Below are positions 33,408-44,858 of a stretch of 64,000 nucleotides of DNA, one piece after another. The DNA comes from Selaginella moellendorffii. Lineage: Eukaryota > Streptophyta > Lycopodiopsida > Selaginellales > Selaginellaceae. A program made the position numbers and the translations under genes. The stretch covers positions 372,001-436,000 of the forward strand of contig NW_003314317.1 of the NCBI RefSeq assembly GCF_000143415.4, in the 5' to 3' direction. The notes below the pieces were generated by a model that searched no databases, was not told the origin of the DNA, and worked only from the letters and a program-made list of their open reading frames with translations. Every line of letters begins with the position of its first letter. Position 1 is the stretch's first letter.

Positions 33408-34318
33408 ATGGCGGAGGACGCGCCGAGATCGAGGAAGAAGGCGCCTGAGCCGGAGCCCGAGCCGCCACAGCCGACGTATGTCTACGATCTTGGCGCCGAT
33501 ATGCTGGAGATGCTCCACAAGGCGTTCAATCTCGTGGCCAAGAAGGGCGGCAGGAAGAAGCCCAACGAGGTAGATGAGAGGTGAGTCTCGGGGGGAATCT
33601 CGGCGATCTTTGGCCCACAATTGCTTCCAGGGATGTCCCAGTGTTGGTGCGCGCGCTGGGATATAATCCAACCGACCAGCACATCCAGCGTGTGGTTCTC
33701 CGGGTAAGAAAGAAAGGACCAATGAACGGGATCGATCTTTCTTCTCTCCCTCGCTCTTGACCGATCTTCCCGAGGAAACAGGCAAGAGAGGACGAAGATC
33801 CAAAGCATTGCACGAGAGGGCACCTAGACATCAACAATCTCCAGAAGAAGATCGCGGAAGTTTTCGCCACGGATCCATCGTTGTCGTATCGCCACACCGA
33901 GAACGAGCTCATCGCATGCCTTCGAGTAAGCAAAGATTCTCGACTGCTGGATTTCTCTGATGGAATTCTCTCTTTCTTTTGTTCTCAAGGCTCTATCTCC
34001 GCCGAGCCAGGACTACATCGAGCCTACTGATCTCTACGTAAGTGATTTGGATGCGCGATCCATCTCGTACGTATCCATCACTCTTGTGATCAGGATGCGA
34101 TGACCGATCACGGTGTGAGTTTCACGCACGACGAAGCCGAGACGATGATCCGGGTGGGCAAAGATCGAGACACACAGAAAGTTTGGCACGAAGACTACGC
34201 GTTCGTGGCGGCCAGCGATTCCATCCCAAAGCCTCCAAACATTATCGCCACAGAGATTCCTCCCGAGCTCCCGCCAATGGAAGCGCCGCCGCCGCCGCCG
34301 CCGCCACCGCCAGCCTAA
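33408..34318 (+). CDS. EF-hand protein, possibly axonemal DRC8/EFCAB2-like
   Basis: The ATG at 33408 starts MAEDAPRSRKK, followed by a Pro/Glu-rich head. The body is a calmodulin-like helical protein: DLGADMLEMLHKAFNLVA, VPVLVRALGYNPTDQHIQR, LQKKIAEVFATDPSLSY, ELIACLRAL, YIEPTDLYDAM and FTHDEAETMIRV. It ends in a poly-Pro tail (eight or more Pro). The LVRALGYNPT segment matches the second helix pair of calmodulin-like proteins, but no loop keeps a full calcium-binding set of acidic residues. Among this class, the dynein regulatory complex subunit DRC8/EFCAB2 has a similar degenerate layout, so a flagellar role in sperm is possible but unproven. Five short exons. Confidence 0.65.
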
Positions 34319-35176
34319 CACGTTTCAAATATTTTGGCGGGGTTGCTAGGGTTTGTTCTCATAGAAGTGAATGGCTAGGGAAGGTTTTTCTGGGTTGGCA
34401 GGATGCGATTTGATGCATTCCATTGCTGGTTTGGTGATCGAAACATCAAGCAATGTAGGTTTGGTTTTTTTTTTTTTTTGTTTGTTTGTTTGTTTTTATT
34501 GCTTCTCAAATTTTCTTTGTGCGTGTGTTGTGTTTGCTTTGACGCATTGTTGTGAAACTTTCTTCATTGGCTGTTTTTCTTTTTGTTGTTGTGTTTTAAT
34601 CGCAGGAAACAAATGCTTGCAACCGGATGTGACTAAAGCGTAGTAGTAACTTTCTTTCTTTCCACTTTTGTGCTGATTTATACAATTTTTTCCTTCCATT
34701 TTTCTAAAGAGAAGGTTGCTAATATGCTGAAGCAGATAACAAAACAATGGGAGTGCTATATATAGCAACACCCCTTTTCAGGCAAGATTTCAATTCGGAT
34801 AGGAATAACTTGCAACCATAAAGTAGCAAAAACTTTTTCGTAGAACTGATTTACGGCAGCAACCTTGAAAAGTAGAGCATAAGTCAAAACATTATCCACA
34901 AAAGCCACAAAATCCTTACCTTATCACTGTCTAAGCTGATATTTTGAACCACAACATTTCTTCCACGTCCCAAATTCAGTTCGAAGCTTCCATTTTCGAG
35001 GGAGGCATCCAACTTTGATGACAAGAACAGTGCAAAGTTACGATAGGAGAACCTGTCGTCACTGGAGCTAAAGGAAAGCACGCAGGTGTGGAAGGTCAAT
35101 GGCAATGCCGTGAGTTTGTTCTTGTTCTTGGGTTTTCCTCTCGCAGCTCTGATCGATCCATGGCATGATTTTGCAG
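34319..35176. other. Intergenic region with an orphan minus-strand exon
   Basis: A T-rich 3' region follows the EF-hand gene. Between 34920 and 35095 the minus strand reads a well-formed exon (YRNFALFLSSKLDASLENGS, then FELNLGRGRNVVVQNISLDS) ending at a consensus GTAAGG donor. I cannot find its partner exons or name the family. Confidence 0.35.
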
Positions 35177-35257
35177 CAAAAGAGCGATGTTTACATCGTC
35201 TACATGGCGAAATCGGGCGAGGAGAGCCCCGACGCGTTGGAAGCCAAGCAGCTATGA
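35177..35257 (+). pseudogene. Fragment of a subtilisin-like protease propeptide exon
   Basis: After an acceptor-like ttttgcag the frame reads QQKSDVYIVYMAKSGEESPD and ends in a stop 27 codons in. The (S)DVYIVYMG-like strand is the start of the inhibitor I9 propeptide of plant subtilases. No catalytic domain follows, so this is an isolated relic. Confidence 0.55.
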
Positions 35258-36557
35258 AGAGCATCGGACTTAAAAGACTTTCGTGAAGACGCGTCAAGGA
35301 TCTGTTGTTTATGTGTGATCGTTCGCTCTAATGTGGTCCTGCCAGAGTATGTCCATGCGTAATACGACCGCTGCTCATCATTCTAGTATAGCAGTATTCT
35401 TCTCAGTCTAGACTTGACAGACGCCGTGGTTTCCTACATAAAGCGCCTTCATCATGCATTCACTCTTATAACCTCACCAAGCTCATAGAAATGTGGCCAC
35501 ATATTATAATACCAAAAGAAGGTAGGAGAAAGAAGGGTCTTGTGCAAAGCTTCTCTCTTTTGTGGAGATTTTGTAGCTGAAACTTCCCTTGTGATGAGTG
35601 ATGTCTTGAAGTAAGTCTTCTCGTCTTTTATTGATGATCCTTTCACTTGGAGCAGGCAATCCTTGTGCTTGATGTCCTGGAAGCTGTGATCGGTACTTGG
35701 GCGTCAGAAAAGTCGTCAGATAACTTGGATTCGTCTTCATAATGCTTTGTCGGATAAGCGGGAGTTAAAGCTGAGGATGAAGAAATCTATCCATAGATCC
35801 GAGACAAAGACCCCTCCTTCCTGGAAAACGCAAGCCGTTCCTGAGCACTCGCTGTCTATACATCGGGGAAGATCTATGCGGAACTTCTTTCCTCTAAGAC
35901 TTCTCGCCGATGCGAACTCCGAGACGTTTGAAACTTCCACCGCAAGTGATACTCCAGACTCACTTTGGGACGAGTTTACGCGTCTTGGACCGACTCTCTT
36001 CGAAATCCCACTTATACGCAGGTATAAAGCCCGACGCAAACTTTCATAGACGAGATCGAGAACGAGAACAAAGACAAGTCAACCAAGGCGCTGATGATCG
36101 AGAGAGCCTTGGACACCTCGTTGTCAAAGTTGCCGAGCGTGCAGATTCTTTGCTTGGTTTTCAGGAAGCTAAGATTTCCTGAGCTAAAGCTTTTCTTATT
36201 TGTGTCTGCGTTGTCACAAGCCACATTAATTGACGCAGGCGATGGCTCGGGACAACGAGGTTTCTAGCTTCGCCGAAAGCACACGGTATCTGGCGCTGCA
36301 AGGAAGATAGAAAAGATCTCGAGGATGCAAACGAAACAACTGGAAAGTAGCTGCCAAGGTAAGTAAGATCCTGTTTTATTGTTATTCTCTAGATTGATGT
36401 TCTCCGATTCTAAACAGGATGGTTTGAGCCAGCAAATTCGGATTTCTTGTCAAAGAGTACAGCCAATTTAGCTCCATCGTCATCAGCCACTTTATATACA
36501 GAATGTCGGGATATCACGAGGCAAAATCTCGATCGATGACAAAAGTACCCGACTTTT
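35258..36557. other. Unresolved region, possible LRR-like fragment
   Basis: On the plus strand 36050-36240 reads ALMIERALDTSLSKLPSVQI followed by LCLVFRKLRFPELKLFLFVS, which could be a leucine-rich stretch from an NLR- or F-box-type gene, but no flanking domain is present. Opposed open frames at 35740-36050 on both strands are of similar length and neither is recognised. I annotate no gene. Confidence 0.3.
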
Positions 36558-37302
36558 CTATACCGGCACCCTTCTTGAGCGGAAGCGATCGAAAATCTGA
36601 AACGAGGAGAGAGTTAACTTCCCACAAATCGGGAGGGAGAAAGCCGGATAAAGCTTACCGAGACGAAGAAGGGGTGTTGGAAGAACCAGCCAAGAACTGG
36701 AACTCTATACAAGAAGACCACCACCGTCGGGAGGAAGCCACTGCGCATGAACACAAGTTTCTTACGTGAGAAGAGAAACGAGGCTCGAGAACTTTGCCGA
36801 CCTGAAGAGGATGATAAAACCATACGCTTCGATGATCATTCCAACCACGGGCCATCCGAGGATGACGAGGACAAATCCCACCAGGAAAGATATCGTGCCC
36901 TGCAGCAGCAGCTCGGTGATCAAACTTGCAAAAACAAAGGAAGAAAAATGCCGCGGGAGAAGAATTCTCATACCTTGAAGTTGCGTCGCTTGGCGAAGAA
37001 GAAGAGCGTCGACTTGGGACCAATCGTGAGAGTAACGCCGGACAAGAACAAGATCTGCAACAAAGGAACAAGCAAAAGATTAAAAACTCTTCAATTCTTC
37101 CTGCGATTTGCGCTCACGTTTCCCATGGCCAGAAGGGCCTTGTCGAAGAAGAAGATCAATCCCAGAAACGTGAAGAGCACCCCGAATCCAGTGAGGCCAA
37201 TTCCAATCTCTAAAAATTCCCAGAGCTGAGAACTGGAGCTAGACGAAAGAAAATGCTGCAGCTAGACTTACTCTTGTAATCGTTCACATCCATCGACAAC
37301 AT
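36558..37302 (-). CDS. GOT1: GOT1-type vesicle transport protein
   Basis: This encodes a small four-helix Golgi membrane protein of the Got1/SFT2 family, acting in ER-Golgi transport. Exons give [10 protein letters not shown] (ATG at 37302, or at 37293), then [51 protein letters not shown], the loop [27 protein letters not shown] and [12 protein letters not shown]. The end is [28 protein letters not shown] and, after a last intron, [12 protein letters not shown]. The order and the C-terminal RRVPV are as in known GOT1 proteins. Five short introns. A family-typical length of about 140 residues is reached only if the last exon at 36558-36596 is included. Confidence 0.93.
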
Positions 37303-39757
37303 CGCGGCGGGAGTCCTCGCGCCTGGGCAGCTCGCGCTCACTGATCTAGGGCTTGAGAGCTCCGAAGGTGCCCTGGGTTCGATCTCCGCCCAAACAAAAT
37401 CCACAAACCCTAGGAAATAGCAAAACAGAGATGCCCTAGCCCTACATTTTCAAAAAGATGCCAGGGCATCTTCTACAGATTTAAGAAGATGTACGGAACA
37501 TTCGCGCTGATCTCGGGGAGAGTAAAAAAACGTGATAAAACTTGAAAGATTTGCACAGTAATTTGTAGATTCCTGTCTGACATGCCCGATTGACTTTCGC
37601 GGCCGCGTTTTGGCCCAAATCCCAATGTCGCCGCGGAGACGATGACACCAAACTTTGTAAACAAGGACATTCTCTCCAAAAGAAAATCCAAAGGACATTC
37701 TTTGTTCAAGCCTGGTTGTATGGCACCGATTGGACGACACTGGCAAGAATTTTAATCCAGAGTGTCGGCGATCTCACAATCTCGCCAGTGAAAAGAATCG
37801 TAAAACAATCCATACCTCTCTTCTCGCGGGAAAAGTTTTGCTCGCTCCAAGAGACAAGAGAGCGAGCGAAGAAAAGCCTTCCTTCACACACAGACCTTTC
37901 ACAGCAGCTTTAGGATAGCGAAAGGAAAAGAACTATAATGTTTTGTTACCCGCTGTTGACGACACTCGACACCACCGCGCGGCGCACAGGAGCGAGCAAA
38001 TTTAAGATTCCGGACACCATGAGTTCTTTTCCTGCAGCAAAACGCAGCGCGGAATTAGCTTCGCGCAAGCAGACAAGCGCTTGCCAGTTTCTTAATCGAA
38101 AAATTCTTAAGTTATTCTCACCTCTCACTCACCAGCCAGCCAGCAGCCAGGAAAGACTCTTGACCCCCTTGAAAAAACAACCTTCAAAAAGTCCAACATT
38201 TCCATCATCCGAAGACCAGAAAGAAGAAAACACCAAAATTCGAAAGGACGAAACAAAAAGAAGCGAAGAAAAAAAAAACTACAAGACAAAAGAAGAAGAA
38301 GAAACTGAGCTGGATGTAACGGGCAGCAGCATACAATCGTCTGATGAACCAACCATCTCAAATGCAGGCAAACAGCAAAAAGGAAGAAGACTGACCTCCA
38401 CTCCAGAAGACCTTCGGAAGCCTTTGCAGTACGCTTGACCCACCTATAGAAAGCCTTTGCAGCACATAAGGCCCACGCCGAAAGAGAAATATATATATCT
38501 GCCGATTAAATACATACCTTAGAATGAGAGAGACACCGAGCCGTATGTATGGTGGTCACTGGTGTTGTGGACCACACACTACAGACCGAAATAAAGAAGG
38601 ATCATCGGCTCCGACCACCAACAGTGGCCAGGAGGCAGGCTACCGCTCAGTAGCATATCTAGCGGTAGCCGGGGGAGCGCTTGGTTCGTAGCAGCAGCTG
38701 CCAGGAGGATTAAACAAACGAGGCAGGAAATAAATGACGAGGATAACGTATCTAGCACGCCTCTGTAACGGCCAGTAGCTGATGCCCGGCTGCAAGGATC
38801 TGATCTGAATAGGATTTCACTTGACACTGATCAGTTGAGCGCTATAAACTTTGTCACAAAGCTCGCACCTTTCGATCGCAACTTTGAATTTGTTCAGGAG
38901 CCAAGCCGTCCGTCCAGCCGTAATTGCTCTCCTCTCTACATATTCCTGACACAGGGAGCGGACTTTATACATGCAAAAACAAAAACAAGGTCTCCGTCCT
39001 ACGTACAAAAGCCAAACCATTACCTCTTTGTCTTTGTATCATGGCTCGACAAGCGAGAGTGCCACCTAAACTTATGCGTCTTGTCGAGCAGTAATATGAA
39101 ACGCACTTTGGAGGGAGCTGAGCGCTGGCTGCTGCTTATCTGTCCCGCTCGCCAGCTCTCACGAGACCCGGCGCGTGCGTTCATGCAAACAAGACATAAG
39201 TCACGTCCCACAGTGAGAAGGAGAGAAATTAGAAAAAGAAAAGAGAAGCAAAGAGCAGGAACTCACAACCAAGCACCAGTGTTCTGTTTGCATAATTAAT
39301 TTCTCGGAACTCGTCAGGACGGCGGGCAAGAGGCACGGACGAGCGAACGGAAGACGAGGACCGCAAGGCAACGAGAGAGACAACACACAGTTCTTAGCAA
39401 CATGACAACACCGACTTACTAGAGAGCATCTCCTCTTGATCCGCAGGAGAAAAACAACGCTAAACAATGCCTCGGCAGGCGTCCTACTCGTACGCGGCGG
39501 GAGTGACAACCAAGCATTCACACTGGTCGTACTACGTAGCCCAACTCAAGACTTTTTCACGTCAACCTGAAGCTGGATATGATGATTCAACTTTGGGAAA
39601 CAACAGGAGAGAGGAGAGTCCTCTGCTCAGTTGCTGAAGGAACTCTACTGTTCCTGTTAGTAACTGCAAAGAGGACGGGAAGGCTCCTCTCATCTACCTA
39701 AAGGTAGCAAGCAAGGCTAACAATCAGGAGTACCTTAATGCTGGACAGAAAATCTCG
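37303..39757. other. Long stretch without a recognised gene
   Basis: The plus strand has an open frame at 37938-38438 rich in Lys, Glu and Ser, but it looks like composition bias (A-rich DNA around 38160-38310) rather than a protein. A dinucleotide atatatat tract lies at 38490. No RNA gene or mobile element was seen. The right end is the 3' region of the SOSEKI gene. Confidence 0.45.
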
Positions 39758-41341
39758 TCACTCTGCGCTGTAGCAACTGAGCTCCAACTTGAGCGGCCCA
39801 TTTCCCCGGCTCAGGTCGTATTTGACGTTCCTCGAGCAATAGGTCCCGGATTTCGACAGTCTCCCATACTGCCTGAAAAACAAATGAGCTTAGCTTCCAA
39901 TAGAGACAAACATTGATATGCTTTACCTGCCGAGCAAGGAAAAGCCTCTGACCCGCGATGGAGATGTTGGCTTCAGGATCTCCTTCACATCTACAAGAGC
40001 CGGCACCTTATGAACTCGGCCTTCCTCAGACGCATCTGAGGAATTGAAGCTATCGCCCGTAGTGGACTGCTGCGTCTCTCTGGAGGTATCACTGAGGAAA
40101 GGATTGTCTCCATCTGCTCGCAAGTCCCTGCTGTGCTCATCGGGAGAGTACTCCGATGAAACGTCCTTGGAGGCCGCCAGAGGTGGATTCACTGCCTGAT
40201 CTTTCGTATTAAGACCCCCGCAATACGACAAGACGTGTAGAAACACCCAAGACGATGAGCCATTCTTCGTCTTCAGCCTGAGATGCTCTGGTTCCTTGTC
40301 ATGCGGGACAAACCTTTTGGACTTCCCATGTTTCTTAGCTCCTGGGGGCGACGAAGAAGCATCGACACCAAGAACCACCTCGTCCGGTGCCAATTTCTGC
40401 TGCCTCGGAACTTTAGTATCCTGTCCTGGCATTCTCGAGTCAAAGCTTGTTGCAGTAGCGGTAGAAGCCTGGCCCATTTTTCTTCGCTGTTCTTCAGTTT
40501 GAGTAGTCGCATCGCACCCCTGATCGATTACCGCCGGCGTCTTTATGCTGTAGACTTTCAACTCATTAAAGGTGGATTCCTGGAGAATGCTTCCCGTTGA
40601 ATACCTCACCCCAGAATCCACAATCCCATCGCTAAGTTTGTCCTCCGGAAAACCATTGTCCAAAACCACCGTCTTTTGCTTGCAAGCCGGCTGCTCGTAA
40701 GATCTTCTCACCGCCAGCGGCAAGAAGGAATTGGGCTCTGGTTTCGACGTCTTTGCCGAGGTGCTGTCTATAGCTGTAAGCCAAGACTCCGCTCCCCTAT
40801 ACTTCCTCTGAAGTACTTCGCCCGGCTGCTTACATTTTGGTACTGCGATGAAACATCAAAAAAAAATCACACAACTGGGCCTAGTACAAGATCTTACCTT
40901 GCTTTTCGACGATTTCCGATCCCTTGAGGACGTATTCTCCAGAAGCCACAGGCAGTACAAAATCGTCATCAGAGACATCTTGCCAGATACTCGTATTTTT
41001 GTAAATTCTAGAAGAGATTCACGGCGCCATGATTAGCAAGCGAAGACCAAGAACGAAAGAAAGAACATCGCCGCAGCCTACCTCTTGAAAGACCACGCAT
41101 ACATCACTGGCATCCTGCATCCGCGCAACGCCGTCAATCTAAACTTCACATCTGTTGCATAGTCGGCTTAGAACACATTCGCAAGAATGAGGGATTTCCT
41201 ACCTCGCAATCGAAGCCCCGGAGCGTGAAACGCGACATCGATCATGTGAGGCGAATCCACTTTGCCATTTCGAGAGAGATAGTAGACGACCTGAGCCATG
41301 GTGTGGCCGTAGTCCGGATCAAAATCCACCTGCATTCTCAT
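39758..41341 (-). CDS. SOK: SOSEKI family polarity protein (DUF966, DIX-like domain)
   Basis: SOSEKI proteins form polymers through an N-terminal DIX-like domain and mark cell corners in land plants. Here the domain reads AQVVYYLSRNGKVDSPHMID, APGLRLR, VKFRLTALRG, MYAWSFKRIYKNTSIWQDVS and ASGEYVLKGSEIVE across several exons. A long Ser/Pro-rich middle exon (to 39930) is typical. Three in-frame ATGs (41341, 41335, 41299) could start it; the first is used. The middle exon runs to a stop at 39923, but a GT donor just before that stop and an acceptor near 39870 add an exon, QYGRLSKSGTYCSRNVKYDL to LSCYSAE, ending at 39758. I favour the spliced form. Confidence 0.87.
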
Positions 41342-42163
41342 CCAATATTTCCTAAAGCCACTCCGCTAGCTCGATCGCTCGCTCGCTCGCTCGCTCCTGC
41401 CCTTCGCGATGATTTCAGCGCCTCCCCCGCAATATTTCTCACAGAAACCGCCGCCCGGGATCAGGATCAAGATGAAATGCCGCCGTTGCCGGCCGGATCA
41501 TCGAAATCCAAGAAAACGCCCTTGCGATTCCAACGAATTCGCTGCCAAACCGGATCGCGCCGTGACGAGCGAACAAGATTTTGAATAGTTGCCCGCCGTG
41601 CCACTGATCACTGCCAGGGCGCCCGGAGCCAAGCCGGCAGCTAGCTCCAGCGCAAGAACACCACGCCTGATACCCTAGCGATTCGCTCTACATGCACAAA
41701 CAAACCCACACCCAAACGACAAACAAGGGGGCTCTGCTATGCTTCCCATAGCCCAAGTTAGAAGGAAAAGAACGAGCTCCATCGTCGGATGCCCCGTCGC
41801 AAGATCGTGGCCCTCCATGCAAACTGTCCAGCTGGCACGCCGCTCTGCCGTTGGTTCGTCGCCGCCCAACGGCCAAGATTGGCCACGGGGCTTTCTCGCC
41901 ACCGTGGTGTCGTCAGCCAGGGAGTCGTTCCCGGTTTGGAGTTTACCTGGTTCTCGGTAAAAACAAACGCTACCACATGCTAAACTATCTCGGTAAAAGA
42001 AATGCTTCATTCACTCACGAAGGATCGTGCAATGAGTTAATGGGCAAGTTTTTCGTTTCCTCGCTCGCCAGTGATTTCTAGGTGTAAGGTTTGACGAAGA
42101 ACTTTATTCTGTAAGGTTTGAAAAATAATTGAGCGATGGTGTACCGGATCTCTGACTACCTAC
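41342..42163. promoter_or_regulatory. Divergent intergenic region between SOSEKI and PPR genes
   Basis: This holds the leaders of two divergent genes. A perfect GCTC tetranucleotide repeat of about five units lies at 41376-41396, close to the SOSEKI start. The open frames around 41700-42000 on both strands mirror each other and look non-coding. Confidence 0.4.
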
Positions 42164-44746
42164 ATGACAGCATGTCGATTGAGCACGAATTCTTTTCTCT
42201 CCTCGATTTGTAGAAGCTTCTTCGCTGGGTGTGGAGAAATCGACGCTACCCAGGCTGGAATCGCAGCTGGATTGAGGAGCTGTGGCACCGATCGAGCTCT
42301 CGAGGCCGGGAAGAAACTCCACGCGGCGATCCAATCCAACGCCCGGTTCGCTGGCGACGTCTATCTCGCCAATCTCGCGATTCAAATGTATGGCAACTGC
42401 GGGAGCGTCGAGGATGCCGCGAGAGCTTTCGTGGCGCTGGGCGATCGGAGGAACTCCTTCTCGTGGAACATCATGCTCGGCGTGTTTGCTCGAAGTGGCG
42501 ATCCGGAGAGAGCCAAGGAGATCTTCGATGCGATGCCCCGGAAGGATGTGATCTCCTGGAATGCCACTGTCTCAGCCTATGCCCAAAACGGGCATAGCGC
42601 CGAGGCGATGGTCCTGTTTGATCGTATGCCCCAGCACGACGTTGTCTCATGGAATGCGATGATCACTAGCTTTGGCGATGGCTTCGACCCAGAGTCGGGA
42701 TTTAGGATCTTCGCCGAGATGGAGGAGCGCAATCTCGTGTCGTGGAACGCGATCCTCGAAGCGCATACCAAGAGCGGGCATCTGTCACAGTCGATCAGTA
42801 TCTTCGATAGAATGCCGCAGAGGAGCGTAATATCATGGAACCTGATGATCGCCGCAAACACGAGGCACGGGAATCCCGACGAGGCCGAGAGATTCTTCGA
42901 TCAATCGCCAGAGCTGGATGCCTTCTCCTGGACGACGCTCCTGACATTGCGCTCGGATCTCGGCCAGCTGCAAGAAGCTATGGCGTGTTTCACCGCGATC
43001 CGCCGCAAGAACGTTGTTACCTGGAACGCGATCGTCGCGGCATTCGCCGATAACGATTCTCTTGCCGATGCCAAGCGCGCATTCGATCTGATGCCTCAGC
43101 GCGACGCCATCACCTTCACTTGCGTCGTCGCCGCCTCTGGATTGAGCGGCTACGTCCAAGACGCCATAGAAATATTTGCCCTCATGCCCTGGAAGAACAC
43201 CATCTCTTGGAACACGATGCTCGCGGTATATGCGCAAAATGGCATCCTGGACGGGGCGGTCGAGATATTCCAGCACATTCCAGGCAAAACATCCGCCACG
43301 TGGACAACCTTAATCGTAGGATATTCTGTCAACAGGCGGCTGGATGCTGCCACATGGCTGCTCCAGAGGATGCCACGTCATGACGCTATGACATACGACG
43401 CTGTTCTCGAGGCGTTTGTGGAGAGCTCTCGTCTGGACGAGGCCAAGAACTTCTTTGACGTAGCGCCGATCGCGAGCGCTTCGAGCTGGAGCACGATGAT
43501 TGCCGCATTCGCGAGTGATGGGCGCAGGGACGATGCGATGCTGCTCTTCCAGAGATCGCCGCAATGGAGCATCGCATCGTGGAACTCGGCGATCCAAGCG
43601 AATGCCGCGGCTGGGGAAATAGGGCGAGCCATCGCGATCCTGGAGGAGATGCCCGGGAGGGATTTGGCCTCCTGGACGATCATCAGTGTGGCATTCGTTT
43701 CTAGCGGAGATCCGGTACGAGGAAGATCGATTCTCGCAGAGAATGTGAGCTTCAAATCCATCGCGTCTTGGAACACACTTCTTACTGCAAATGCCCAGAA
43801 CTGGCACATCGCGGAATCGCGATTGATCTTCGAGGAAATGGAGCACCGCGATGCTAGCTCTTGGAATTCAATCGTGTGCGCCTATTTCTTGAATGGAATT
43901 CCGGATCGTGCCACCGATCTCTTCAGAAAAATGCCCGCTTGGAATGTGATCTCGTGGAACACGATGATCACTGGCTACGCTCACAACGATCGTGGCACCG
44001 CCGCGATCCAGCTCTTCCGGACCATGGACCTGGAAGGATTCACGCCCGAGCGCGCGACATTCATTGCGATCTTGGGCGCTTGCTCGAGCATCCCGGCGAT
44101 CGATGCCTCTTTCGTGGATCTCATCCAAGCCCTCGTCGTGGATGCCGGCCTCCATGTCGATCGCATCATCGCCAACGCGCTCATCAGCCTCTACGCCAAA
44201 TCGGGCAGCCTGGAGCGCGCCGCGAGGATCTTCCACGCCATGGCGGAGAGCGATCACCGAGACGTGGTCACCTGGAACGCGATGATCGCGGCCCACGCCC
44301 GGAGCGGCAATGGCAAGCTCGCGATCTGGACCTTCCACGCGATGCTACTCGAGGGGCTGATCCCCGACGCCATCACTCTGATGGTCGTGCTCTCGTCGTG
44401 CAGCCACGCCGGGCTCGTCGATCAGGGCTGGCAGATCCTCGCCTCGGCGATCGCGGGCGATCACAGTCTAGCGCTCACGGACGATCACTTCGCGTGCCTG
44501 GCGGATCTCCTGGCGAGGTCGGGGCGGCTGGGCGAGGCGGAGGAAGTGGTGACCAGCAAGATCGTGAATCCCGGCGAGGTGCTGGGGTGGAAGACGCTGC
44601 TGGGCGCTTCCAAGAATCACGGAAACATCGATCTGGCGACGCGATCGGCCGAGTGGCTGTTTCGTCTCGACCAGAAAAGCTCCGCCGCGTCTTACATTTT
44701 GCTGTCCAGCGCCCTGGAAAACGCTAGTCAACGAAGTCAATGCTAG
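42164..44746 (+). CDS. PLS-class pentatricopeptide repeat protein, organelle RNA factor
   Basis: This intronless gene of 860 codons encodes a PPR protein, which binds organellar RNA one base per repeat. More than twenty repeats carry the recurring motif (D/R)-V-(I/V)-S-W-N-x-M-I, most spaced 31 residues apart (for example MPRKDVISWNATVSAYAQNG and MPQHDVVSWNAMITSF), that is, S-type or SS-type repeats. Two longer L/P-type repeats come near residues 620-760, followed by an E-type end (VLSSCSHAGLVDQGW, LADLLARSGRLGEAEEVV, GWKTLLGASKNHGNIDLA). It stops after SAASYILLSSALENASQR, so no E+ or DYW deaminase domain follows. The N-terminus is short and Ser/Arg-bearing, consistent with organelle import. 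A role in C-to-U editing would need a partner deaminase. Confidence 0.93.
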   Translation: MTACRLSTNSFLSSICRSFFAGCGEIDATQAGIAAGLRSCGTDRALEAGKKLHAAIQSNARFAGDVYLANLAIQMYGNCGSVEDAARAFVALGDRRNSFSWNIMLGVFARSGDPERAKEIFDAMPRKDVISWNATVSAYAQNGHSAEAMVLFDRMPQHDVVSWNAMITSFGDGFDPESGFRIFAEMEERNLVSWNAILEAHTKSGHLSQSISIFDRMPQRSVISWNLMIAANTRHGNPDEAERFFDQSPELDAFSWTTLLTLRSDLGQLQEAMACFTAIRRKNVVTWNAIVAAFADNDSLADAKRAFDLMPQRDAITFTCVVAASGLSGYVQDAIEIFALMPWKNTISWNTMLAVYAQNGILDGAVEIFQHIPGKTSATWTTLIVGYSVNRRLDAATWLLQRMPRHDAMTYDAVLEAFVESSRLDEAKNFFDVAPIASASSWSTMIAAFASDGRRDDAMLLFQRSPQWSIASWNSAIQANAAAGEIGRAIAILEEMPGRDLASWTIISVAFVSSGDPVRGRSILAENVSFKSIASWNTLLTANAQNWHIAESRLIFEEMEHRDASSWNSIVCAYFLNGIPDRATDLFRKMPAWNVISWNTMITGYAHNDRGTAAIQLFRTMDLEGFTPERATFIAILGACSSIPAIDASFVDLIQALVVDAGLHVDRIIANALISLYAKSGSLERAARIFHAMAESDHRDVVTWNAMIAAHARSGNGKLAIWTFHAMLLEGLIPDAITLMVVLSSCSHAGLVDQGWQILASAIAGDHSLALTDDHFACLADLLARSGRLGEAEEVVTSKIVNPGEVLGWKTLLGASKNHGNIDLATRSAEWLFRLDQKSSAASYILLSSALENASQRSQC

Positions 44747-44858
44747 ACCACGATTTGACTTCTAAAAAGTCAAAGCACGGGTGTTTAAAATTAACACGTA
44801 GAATATTCGATGGCTCTAATTGGTAAGGGTGTTCTAACCCTAGAGGAGCGGAGCGCCA

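Noticed and set aside
35737-36049. Opposed 100-codon frames on both strands
   Set aside because: They mirror each other, neither has splice-consistent neighbours, and no domain is visible, so neither was annotated.
37938-38438. Open frame of 166 codons on the plus strand as a gene
   Set aside because: Its Lys/Glu/Ser content follows an A-rich tract, it starts in unrelated sequence, and no motif or splice structure supports it.
41675-42010. Overlapping open frames on both strands upstream of the PPR gene
   Set aside because: Both strands are open in several frames with similar lengths, a sign of GC-rich non-coding DNA, and none is recognisable.
42229-44727. Long alternative-frame ORFs inside the PPR gene, including one of 288 codons
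   Set aside because: They are out-of-frame shadows of a clear PPR reading frame and have Arg/His/Pro-biased composition.
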